Below are positions 29,979 to 36,198 of a DNA stretch of 64,000 bases, in pieces (position 1 is the first letter of the stretch; the number at the start of each line of letters is the position of its first letter). The DNA is from Xiphias gladius (Eukaryota > Chordata > Actinopteri > Istiophoriformes > Xiphiidae). Under the pieces are notes generated by a model. That model had not been told where the DNA came from, made no database searches, and saw only the letters and a list, made by a program, of their open reading frames with translations. The stretch covers positions 25,408,476-25,472,475 of the forward strand of contig NC_053409.1 of the NCBI RefSeq assembly GCF_016859285.1, given 5' to 3'. Made by a program: the position numbers and the translations under genes.

Positions 29979-31343
29979 TGCATATATATACAAACATACA
30001 TACACATACACGCACATACACACACACATATATACACACACATATAATATATATATACATACATACACTGGACAAAGGTCTTATGGTTGTAATATTTGTT
30101 TTACATTGGCCAGCCCTCGTAAGGAGGCAAAAGGTCGGCAGCAGGTGTGTGTGCAGCTCTCAGGGATGTGGTTTTCTTTGGATTTTCACCACTCTCTAAT
30201 GTTTCTGGAGAGGCAGGGAAGTTCCCAAGAAAAGCTTCCCCCCGCTGCTTACTGTTTATTCTGTTCTCAAGTGAAGCTTAAGGATTTCGCTTTCATGGAA
30301 CAGGGAGAGCAGGCAAACAGAGGCAACTGTTGTGAAACATCACAAGGGCCACTTTCTCAGTTTCCTTCTTGGAAATCAGGAGGAAGTGGCCCCTGTCTGC
30401 TTCTCCTTCTGCAAATTCTCCGCAGTGTGAGAGCTAGTCGGTGTATCTAGACGGATTTTACCTCCCACCGGCCGCAGGTCATGAAGAACAGGGAGAAAGG
30501 GATGGCCGAGCCCGACATGGCGTGCGTGGAGGGCATGCTGTACTCCGAGTTGTAAAACATCTCCACTTTCACCACGGGCGGTGAAGCGGGCCGCGGCCAG
30601 CCGATCACATCCTTGGTGCACTGTCCCAGATACATGACCCAGACCCAGACCATGATCAGCCTCCTGCCCACGAAGGCGTCCAAGTTCCAAATGAGGAAGG
30701 GGAAGAAGGTGATGTAGAAGGACTCGTTGCCCAGCTCGGTTCCGAACGTGAAGAGGTAGTACAACAGCCGGTTCTCGATCAGGAACTCCTGCCCGGCGTC
30801 GCCCGTTAGAGAGTTTCTGCGGAGGGGTTTCACCGTGCTGCTCGGTGGGCCGTTCTCGCTCCTCTTCTCCTCTAACGCGGTTGCCTCAGAAAAGTCCGGC
30901 CCGGCTGCGCTGCTGCCGCCCTGACCCGCGGCTGTAGCGCCGGGGAGGCTCGCAGCGACCGTTTCTCCCGCGGCGGTCGCTGCGGACGCCACTGCCCCGT
31001 TCTGGGGACCACATTCGCTTTCCTCCCCGTGGTTTCTCTTAACATTTGACTCGGCAAACCTCTTCCGGACCCCGGCTGCCGTCGCTACTTTCTCCCCTTC
31101 ACCGGCTCCTCCTAAAACGGCGAGGTTTTCACTCTCATTTTCCCCGGTGATGTGGTGATGGCAGGAGCCGTTGTTGTGCGAGCGAGTCCGGTCCGCTCCC
31201 TTCCCGCTGCCGCCGGTGGTACTGCCGGCACAGACGGTTTCCGAAAACGTCCCGCGAACCCCACAAATGCGCTGAAAGCGCGCGACGAGGTGGGGGTCTT
31301 GGAGATAGCGGAACGCCTCGGCGAACCAGTTACTTTCCCCCAT
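4982..31343 (-). CDS. sgpp1: sphingosine-1-phosphate phosphatase 1, complete spliced gene (3 coding exons)
   Basis: Joining minus-strand blocks 31343-30462, 18031-17942 and 5533-4982 gives a 507-residue protein, with phase 0 at both junctions and GT/AG boundaries. The family is ER-membrane lipid phosphatases that dephosphorylate sphingosine-1-phosphate to sphingosine, controlling S1P and ceramide levels. All three motifs of the PAP2/lipid phosphate phosphatase superfamily are present: K244-x6-R251-P252, P271-S-T-H274, and S314-R315-x5-H321-x3-D325. Many hydrophobic segments follow residue 190, fitting a multi-span membrane enzyme. The protein is longer than human SGPP1 (441 aa) because of an Ala/Gly-rich, low-complexity N-terminus. 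The ATG at 31343 has a strong Kozak context (A at -3, G at +4) and aligns with the human start. Sequence such as [33 protein letters not shown] and [16 protein letters not shown] identifies SGPP1. I prefer it to SGPP2 because of overall similarity to SGPP1 and linkage to syt16. Confidence 0.95.
5589..5740 (-). repeat. tRNA-like-headed SINE copy next to sgpp1 exon 3
   Basis: On the minus strand it reads a degenerate box A (GTGGCTCCGGAC...), a box B-like GGTGCGACCCC, and then the phrase GTCTTGAAGTGTCCTTCAGC followed by AAGACACTGAACCC. This is the pattern of a common teleost tRNA-derived SINE. It starts about 55 bp upstream of the exon 3 acceptor, so it supplies the spurious open-frame extension of that exon. 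Confidence 0.6.
5925..5985 (+). repeat. 3' end fragment of a fish retroposon ending in (GACT)n
   Basis: The phrase TTACCCCTCGGGGACAATAA followed by AGACTGACTGACTG looks like the hairpin-containing 3' tail shared by fish SINE/L2-type LINE elements that end in a short tandem repeat. Only the tail is recognisable. Confidence 0.4.
7453..7741 (+). repeat. dispersed tRNA-like-headed repeat (SINE-like)
   Basis: It begins GGGCGGCATGGTGGTTCAGT, then GGTTAGCACTGT (box A-like), with box B GGGTTCAAACCCC. The body contains CTGTGCCTGCGTGGG and CCAAAGACATGCA and ends near GGATTGGCTCCAG. This arrangement is widespread in percomorph fish. The copy is diverged and has small deletions. Confidence 0.75.
7880..8247 (+). 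repeat. hAT-like MITE copy, right part ('AAGTA' family)
   Basis: It shares wording with the fuller copy at 38769-39380: CTCAGATTTATCT, CACTGGACTAAACTAGC, then GTAATGGAGTATTTTTAC and GATCTGAGTACTTCTTCCAC. The ending matches a terminal repeat of the CAGTGGTGGAA type typical of hAT superfamily derivatives. The left part is missing. Confidence 0.55.
8657..8795 (+). repeat. tandem duplication, about 62-bp and 55-bp units
   Basis: Two adjacent units each begin GTCCTTTGTTCT and end GTTGGGCTGGTTCCCTCT (8657-8718 and 8719-8773). A partial third unit starts CGCCTTTGTTCTTTG (8774). The second unit lacks about 7 bp found in the first. Confidence 0.8.
10747..11126 (+). repeat. MITE-like copy of the 'GCTGCAACTAACGATTA' family
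   Basis: It starts GCTGCATCTAATAATTAC and ends with an inverted, degraded version (TTGACTAACTGATTCAGTTCTAG). The inside reads ATAAAATGTCAGAAAATAAT, AGTCCTCAAAATGCTTGTTT and AAACCCAAAGCAATTCAGTT, wording shared with the copies at 18183 and 20800. Confidence 0.6.
15508..15590 (+). repeat. (GT)n microsatellite, about 41 repeats
   Basis: An essentially perfect GT run of about 83 bp inside sgpp1 intron 2. It creates a false Cys-Val open frame. Confidence 0.98.
15690..15780 (+). repeat. right end of a 'GCTGCAACTAACGATTA' MITE copy
   Basis: It ends AATAATCATTAGTTGCAGCC CTAG, the terminal sequence of this family, preceded by ATCAATAATGAAA and AATCATTAATCAAGAAAATG. The (GT)n tract lies 100 bp to its left. 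Confidence 0.6.
17942..18031 (-). CDS. sgpp1: sgpp1 coding exon 2 (30 codons, motif C3)
   Basis: This 90-nt phase-0 exon encodes residues 295-324, from YPLALGF to MGMHSVL. The acceptor is CCACAG|TACCCG (exon starts at 18031) and the donor is CCTG|GTAAGT (exon ends at 17942). It carries most of motif C3, including Ser314-Arg315 and His321, inside a hydrophobic segment. The last catalytic residue, Asp325, is encoded by the first codon of exon 3. Skipping this exon would keep the frame but remove part of the active site. Confidence 0.93.
18183..18480 (+). repeat. diverged 'GCTGCAACTAACGATTA' family copy
   Basis: It shares the internal order AATCGATTACTTTCTC, GAGAGCCCAAAGGGACATCT, CCTAAACCCAAAGACGTTTA and ATCAGACAAAGAAACTCAGC with the 10747 and 20800 copies. 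Ends are eroded. It lies about 150 bp upstream of sgpp1 exon 2. Confidence 0.45.
20800..21035 (+). repeat. diverged 'GCTGCAACTAACGATTA' family copy
   Basis: Internal phrases CCCCAAGGTGACATCTTCAA, ATTGCTTGTTTCAAGACATT and CACATGAAACAAAGAAAAC match the central part of this repeat family. The terminal repeats are lost. Confidence 0.45.
23468..23578 (-). repeat. fragment of the hAT-like 'AAGTA' family
   Basis: A stretch rich in AAAAGTAAAGTACAAATACC and TTCGGTACAGTATTCGAGTA ends in CTTCCACCACTAG, matching the terminal region of the family. Confidence 0.5.
24440..24866 (+). repeat. about 425-bp pyrimidine-rich tract
   Basis: The plus strand is strongly C+T-rich with irregular CTCTTCC-type wording and ends at TCTTCCACAG. 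It lies in sgpp1 intron 1, antisense to the gene. See the separate finding on the exon-like frame behind it. Confidence 0.8.
24868..25139 (+). other. exon-like open frame of unknown identity, antisense inside sgpp1 intron 1
   Basis: After TCCACAG the plus strand stays open from 24855 to a TAA at 25137-25139. It reads [60 protein letters not shown] and so on. An ATG lies at 24912. Composition differs from flanking AT-rich intron, and the [20 protein letters not shown] part could form a short helix or coiled coil. Possible donors are CAGCAA|GTAGCA and GGGGAG|GTCAGG. I do not recognise the protein and found no partner exon, so it may be a stray frame. Confidence 0.25.
29549..30067. repeat. about 520-bp alternating CA/TA (purine-pyrimidine) tract
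   Basis: Almost uninterrupted alternation of CA and TA steps, with long ACACACAC and TATATACA sub-runs. All six frames are open for long stretches (up to 226 codons), which shows these frames are artefacts of the repeat. It lies about 400 bp downstream of the sgpp1 exon 1 donor, inside intron 1. Confidence 0.97.
30462..31343 (-). CDS. sgpp1: sgpp1 coding exon 1 (N-terminus, phosphatase motifs C1 and C2)
   Basis: This exon encodes residues 1-294. Residues 1-29 match the conserved start of SGPP1 ([17 protein letters not shown]). Residues 30-170 are low-complexity, rich in Ala, Gly, Ser and Glu, with a short His run (CHHH) near 61-64. Conservation resumes at LRRNSLTG (residues 174-181). Membrane segments follow, then the catalytic KDVIGWPRP and PSTH blocks. 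The donor GAG|GTAAAA is at 30462/30461. The open frame continues upstream without a stop to a GTG at 31367, but GTG is not a normal nuclear start and the ATG at 31343 is the conserved one. A translation that begins MGDQTG is therefore an artefact. Confidence 0.95.
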
Positions 31344-31860
31344 GTTTAATCCGGTTTGGTCACCCACACGCAGCCGCGAAAAAGGAGCCCGGGCTCCGCT
31401 TCTCTCCCCGAACAGCGGATGCTAGTTAGCCGGCTAACCCGTGCATTGTGGCAGAGTCCCGCTCAGAGGGGAAGCCCGAGCCGCTTTCAAACTACAACAA
31501 GTTACGGTGACGTCGAGCTGTAATTATTCAAAAAAAAAAGAAAAAAAAGAGAGAGAGAGAGTTGTTGCCGTTTTCCGGCCGGACGGTAGCGGACAGACCG
31601 AACTCGACGGTTCTCGACGCGGTCCGGACGCGTTCGGCGACCGGCTACCTGAGCGCTCCCCTGTAAATGACAGATTCGAGGAGCCGTCTGGAGAGCGCAC
31701 CTTCCCCTGTTGCCTTTCCGTGCTGTGGGAAATTTCGCGGTTGCTCGGCCCAGCCCCCGATTTCGCTCACGTCCGAACGGACACCGGTTCGGGACGACCG
31801 TCGAGGCCGGCGGCTTACCCACCGGGAAAAGCGGGCAACCGCCCCCGGGGTCCCCAGACA
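30880..31860 (-). promoter_or_regulatory. CpG-rich promoter and first-exon region of sgpp1
   Basis: CpG dinucleotides are dense from mid exon 1 through about 500 bp upstream of the ATG, then fall off near 31.87 kb. I see no TATA box near the start. An A-rich plus (GA)n patch lies at 31530-31562. Open frames here (31441-31925, both strands) have no recognisable similarity and are treated as GC-rich chance frames. Confidence 0.6.
31508..31515. promoter_or_regulatory. CRE-like TGACGTCG site in the sgpp1 promoter
   Basis: TGACGTCG differs from the palindromic CREB/ATF site TGACGTCA at one base. It lies about 165 bp upstream of the sgpp1 ATG inside a CpG-rich block, a common position for such sites. 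Binding is not shown. Confidence 0.3.
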
Positions 31861-31989
31861 AGATAGACACTAGTTGCAGGCTTTATATAAAATCGTTAGA
31901 AAGAGGCTACAATGCAACCAACTAAATTAGTAGGTTCCTGCCTCCTGTCATAATAAGATATTGAAATATTATTTAACACTATTACAGTC

Positions 31990-32140
31990 AAAGAGACCAG
32001 TACTTTTACACACTGACAGTCATGTTTCCTGGTTATACTAACATACTTCTACTTAAGTAACATTTTCAATGCAGGACTTTTGGTAAGTGTGGTGTTTGTA
32101 CTTTTACTTAAGTAAAGAATCTGAATACTCTCTCAACCAA
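31990..32140 (+). repeat. fragment of the hAT-like 'AAGTA' family
   Basis: It reads GACCAGTACTTTTACACACT, ACTTCTACTTAAGTAACATT, TTCAATGCAGGACTTTTGGT, TGTACTTTTACTTAAGTAAA and GAATCTGAATACTC, the shared wording of this repeat family. It lies upstream of the sgpp1 promoter. Confidence 0.6.
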
Positions 32141-32414
32141 CTGATTATTTCGGGTACATTATTTGATTTATTGCAAATTTGTTAGTAATTTGAATCACGG
32201 AAGTTGAATATCAACAGTGACGGGTTCTCCATCCTCCATATTGTGGCCCTGTCTTGCAGTGGGACCCTGTGTCAATCTAGTCCTAGTCAACAATAATTTT
32301 CTTTAATAATCAATTGTTCCACGTATAAGACGTCGGAAAATAGTGACAACAACATATTAACTTATCCGGATTGCTTGTTTTTGGCAATATTGTTGTCGTC
32401 GGTGGCGGTGGACG

Positions 32415-32530
32415 TATCCATATTCTTTACTTAAGTAAAATTAGCAATACCACGACGTAAAAATACTCAATTACAAGTAAAAGTCCAACATTTTGTACAG
32501 AGGTGGAGGAAGTGCTCAGATCTTGTTCTT
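32415..32530 (-). repeat. fragment of the hAT-like 'AAGTA' family, opposite orientation
   Basis: It contains CTTTACTTAAGTAAAATTAG, ATACTCAATTACAAGTAAAA and GTCCAACATTTTGTAC, and ends AGAGGTGGAGGAAGTGCTCAG, a terminal repeat. It is inverted relative to the 31990 copy. Confidence 0.6.
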
Positions 32531-32890
32531 AAACTTTTGAAGTCAAAGATGCAAGAAGACAGCGAAATGTAAACTAAAGTATAAAAATGGTAGACTGAGA
32601 ATATCTTACGATGAGTGAAGAATTTGGTCGCAAATCGCCATTAATATTCTGTTCTTAGATGTGGATACTCGGCCAGGCTATGAATGAATTAGGACTCAAA
32701 GTCTCTAAAGTTTGACTTTGGCAGGAGCACATGAAGGCAACAGTAGTTCCGGCGCGCACGCACTATAAACGTGCTCAGGACGTCACGACGTAACGTGACC
32801 GCGCTTGTGTCTGTAGCCTGCTATTTTGTGGTCCCTGAAATCAAAACAACCAAAACATAAGAGTTCAAAATGATATCGTCATAATATGAA

Positions 32891-33084
32891 ATAGATGGAT
32901 AGAGAGAAAGAGAGATAGACAGATAGATAGAGAGATAGACAGACAGAGAAATAGATGGATAGAGAGAGAGATAGACAGAGAGATAGAGAGATAGACAGAT
33001 AGATAGAGAGATAGACAGACAGAGAAATAGACAGACAGAGCGATAGATGGATAGAGAGATAGACAGATTGATAGATAGAGAGAT
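32891..33084 (+). repeat. (GATA/GACA)-type microsatellite, left flank of the LINE
   Basis: About 190 bp of AGATAGACAGATAGAGAG-type variants. It abuts the 3' end of the minus-strand LINE fragment at 33085. Confidence 0.95.
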
Positions 33085-33789
33085 TTGATTTTTTTTAAAA
33101 CATTTATTAAACCCACATCATCACCCAAAGACCAGAGAGAAAAATAGCAAAACAAAGAGAAGCAAAAAAAAAACTGTGGCCAAAAAAACATTTTCTCTCA
33201 GAAATTAACAATCAGCTCTCCCTCCCCCCCGACAGAACATAAGACCCCTCCCACAGCCCAAATGTGCCTGAAGTCCTGCACGTTATCCATCATTATATAA
33301 TAAGCGTGTTCCACTCTCAGGCGGGCCTTCAACAGTCCCAGGTTCCACATTGCCAGTGCTCTGGACCCGGTTCCTGCGCGTCAGCCAGATGGCCAGCTTG
33401 GCAGAACCAGATAAAAAGTTCACCAGTGTATGTGCCGTCTTCTTTTTAGCGCTGTACCTGGGGGCCAAAAATGAACGACTCAAAAGAAAATTTCTCCCCG
33501 ATACCCTGAAACCACCTTTTTAAAAGCTCGAACAGCGTCACCAGCCGAGGACACTGAACAAACAAATGCTCCAGGGTCTCCGCCTGGGAGCAGAAGACAC
33601 ACTCTTCCCCCAGCTCAGGATCCAGGTGCGCTCTGTATCTGTTCGTAGCCATCGCCCCGTGTACAACCCTCCACTGGAGGTCTGCTGTCCGCTCTTCAAT
33701 GGGCAGCTTGTACAGGGCCCGCCACCTGCCTTTCGGGGAAGCGCCCGGACCAAATACTCAGTCCACCTCGACTCCCTCATCCCCGCCAA
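33085..33789 (-). mobile_element. decayed LINE (non-LTR retrotransposon) 3' fragment
   Basis: The minus strand encodes the end of a reverse-transcriptase polyprotein: ERTADLQWRVVHGAMATNRY, then GEECVFCSQAETLEHLFVQC with the C-x2-C...H-x4-C spacing of the zinc-finger-like C-terminal domain of many fish L1/Tx1-type elements. The frame breaks at about 33450 (after FGPQ), again near 33330 (before WNLGLLKARLRVEHAYYIMM) and near the 5' limit. It ends at a TGA after GELIVNF, followed by a short 3' UTR with AATAAA. Everything upstream of this C-terminal part is missing, so the element is 5'-truncated and not functional. Confidence 0.85.
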
Positions 33790-33843
33790 AGACAGATAGA
33801 GAGAGAGATAGATAGATAGACAGATAGAGAGAGAGACAGACAA
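33790..33843 (+). repeat. (GATA/GACA)-type microsatellite, right flank of the LINE
   Basis: GACAGATAGAGAGAGAGATA-type variants abut the truncated 5' limit of the LINE. The wording is the same as the left-flank tract. Confidence 0.95.
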
Positions 33844-33888
33844 AAAAAATGCACCAACACACATAAAAAACTTTGTCACCTTACATAT

Positions 33889-33894
33889 TTTATT
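33889..33894 (-). terminator. possible sertad4-like polyadenylation signal (AATAAA)
   Basis: AATAAA on the minus strand about 1.86 kb past the stop, just before the LINE/GATA block. A nearer candidate AATAAA is at 34752-34757, about 1.0 kb past the stop. Either would give a long 3' UTR across 33.9-35.75 kb, a stretch with no other gene signal. Confidence 0.35.
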
Positions 33895-35751
33895 TGATAA
33901 TCAATCACCTGCAAAAAAAAAGTTTAATGGCCCTTTTTCAAAATAGTTTATCTTAAATATGGAATATGCATTTTCATCAAAATATAAATTCTTGTTTTAA
34001 AATATCAAGCTCCTCTTAAATAGTTGCCTTCAGTTTGTTGTTGTTTTTTTTGTCTGTTTGTTTGTTTTTAATTCGTTATAGTGATTGTTATCAAGATGCA
34101 CATTTTCAATCTCAGTAAAACTCCCGGACAGAGACTGAACACTCGAAATACAAAGAGACACTGACGAAAGGATGAATCATTCATCGCTGTGCTCGTACAG
34201 CAGATAGATCAGCTTCCTAAAGCGCACATCGTGCCGCATCAAATAATCAAATGTCCTCTGACAATTTAGCAAAACCCGCAGTCCCCTGTGCTGTTTTAAT
34301 CAGGGCTGATAGTAGGAAAATATGAAATATAATATCAGTTTAAAGACGTTCTGCTCTTTGATATTCAGCTTTAAAAAAAAAAAAAAAAAAATGCTGAAAC
34401 TCATTCACAAAAACAACATTTGGTAGCAAGAAAAAAAAAAACTATCATGACTTCTAAGAGCTGAAGAGGACGAGAGGACGAGTCCTTTTCTTTGTTTTTT
34501 TATACTGCAACAAAGCAAATGTATGAGTCATTTCATCAGAGAAAAATAATGATCCTTTTCAGCAACACTTTACTTTAACCCCCTGTGTTAAGCCTTTATA
34601 AGTATAGAAGTTTATAACGCATTATAATGCAGTTACGCTCAGATATAAGGACATTTTAAAGAGTTTATCGATGTGGAGTTTTTGTCAAGGTATGACTTCC
34701 TCTAAGAAGACATATTTCATATTATCACAACTGTGCTTTACCGCATGGTCATTTATTATGTTCATACATCGGCCTGTGCTTATGCAACCATGAGTTGAAA
34801 CGACACAGGAGGAGTTGTAGTTGCCGACAAATGCCTTAACAGACGTTAATCATATCTGCTTTCAACTGCATTATAGTGTGATAGAGACCGTCTGTGACAC
34901 GTTTTAATTACTGCTTATAAATGCTGAACGGGGGGTTTAACGTAAAGTGTCAGCGTCGTTACTTGTCTGTTCACTTTCAACGTGAGATTTGAACACAGCA
35001 GCCACAAAGACGGACTTGAAGATTAATTCTTTCACCAGCAGAGAGCAGCAAAGTGATGCAAAAAAAAGAAAGAAACCCACAGCGCATTGAATGAACACGG
35101 GACATCAACTACGGACAGAAACTGTCTTCCCACGGGCAGTAAATGCTCCTCAGAGAATGAGGATCTCGAGCTCTTGAGATAGCGCCGCAATTCACACGGT
35201 CCAGGGAATCCTGCACAGAGTATTTCAGACATCACACACCAGCATAGAAAGATAACAGAAGCATATCAGTGCATATTCTCCACGCAAGCCAAGGTGCATC
35301 AAAGGTAGTCTTCAGTCTGTAAATCCCTGAATATGCTCACCGTTCACATGAGCAACAGTAACAATAAAGATCATCAACACGACGGCAGAACAAACCAAAC
35401 AAACAGACCAACAAGAAAAACCTGCCTGCTCAGGGTCTCTCACATTTGCACGAATACTAAATGGCAGTTTGACACCAACATCAGAGGCCGTGTTGATCCT
35501 GAGGCAGAAGAAGAAGCAGGGTTTCTCGGCTTCTTAAATCCGCTGCTGCCTCTTAGCGAGGGGACAAGAGCAGGCAGCAACCTGCTGACGCGCAAAGCAG
35601 AGCCTATGACACATGACCCCGGAAGGTTTTCAGCGGGTAAACCCAGGGAAAACAGCAGCGGCTTTCCTCCCGGCGATTTTAAACACGCAGTTCGCACGTG
35701 TCTGCGTTTCCCAGCTATGTGACCACAGGCACGACAGTGAGGTCGGGAGAG

Positions 35752-36198
35752 TCAGCCGTTGTCGTCCAGGTTGTACAGGAGGACCTGGTGGTTTGGCGTG
35801 AGTCCTGGGCAGGTACCCAGGCTGTAAAGGCATCCGGCTGAAGGGTAACAGGGCACCAGCCGGTAATGCTGCAGGTCCTCCAGGCCAAACGCCGGAGAGC
35901 AGCGGTCCGTCACCAGCACCTTCACTCTCTTCCTGTCCGGGTACATCAGCCTCCGCTGCCCGCTCTCTCCAATGACCCCCTCCTCGCCTTCTTCTTCTTC
36001 CTCCTCCTCTTCTAATTCATCTTCTTCTTCTTCTTCCTCCTCCTCGGCCTCCAGCTCCTCCTCCTCATGGTGGATCTTCCTCAGCAGGTTGTTGATGAGG
36101 ACGGAGCGCCGCAGGTAGGCCTCGGGGTCCTCCAGGAACCTCAGCTTCTCCAGGGACAGCTTCAGGATGCAGCTCCGGTCCTCCTGCAGTATCAGGTG
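35752..36198 (-). CDS. sertad4-like coding exon 3 (SERTA domain, acidic run, C-terminus)
   Basis: The acceptor is TCATCTGCAG|CACCTG (exon starts at 36198), phase 0, with a TGA stop at 35752-35754. It encodes 148 residues. The SERTA signature runs from ILKLSLEKL to RSVLINNLL. The acidic stretch comes from repeated GAG/GAA codons at about 35985-36065 (seen as cttctt/cctcct on the plus strand). This tract is repeat-like and could vary in length between individuals. Confidence 0.88.
   Translation of the reverse strand, partial: HLILQEDRSCILKLSLEKLRFLEDPEAYLRRSVLINNLLRKIHHEEEELEAEEEEEEEEDELEEEEEEEEGEEGVIGESGQRRLMYPDRKRVKVLVTDRCSPAFGLEDLQHYRLVPCYPSAGCLYSLGTCPGLTPNHQVLLYNLDDNG

Larger units (their letters stand above)
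18032..30461 (-). other. sgpp1: sgpp1 intron 1 (12.4 kb)
   Basis: The intron is bounded by GTAAAA (30461) and CTTCCACAG (18032). It holds MITE-like copies (18183-18480, 20800-21035, 23468-23578), a pyrimidine-rich tract with an exon-like plus-strand frame behind it (24440-25139), a repeat-like segment with 'gactcaggtccacacctctg' wording (25270-25500), an ATT-rich tract (26214-26262) and a long CA/TA tract (29549-30067). Apart from the 24.9-kb frame I see nothing gene-like. Confidence 0.8.

Noticed and set aside
29453..30450. Long Tyr/Thr/His- or Cys/Val-rich open frames (up to 226 codons, both strands)
   Set aside because: They are translations of the CA/TA microsatellite; every frame is open, and the unique part has no family features.
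31344..31367. N-terminal extension MGDQTGLN of sgpp1
   Set aside because: The first codon is GTG, not ATG. The conserved start with a strong Kozak context is the ATG at 31343.
32891..33084. CRISPR-like array from regular AGATAG repeats
   Set aside because: It is a simple microsatellite without unique spacers, in a vertebrate genome.
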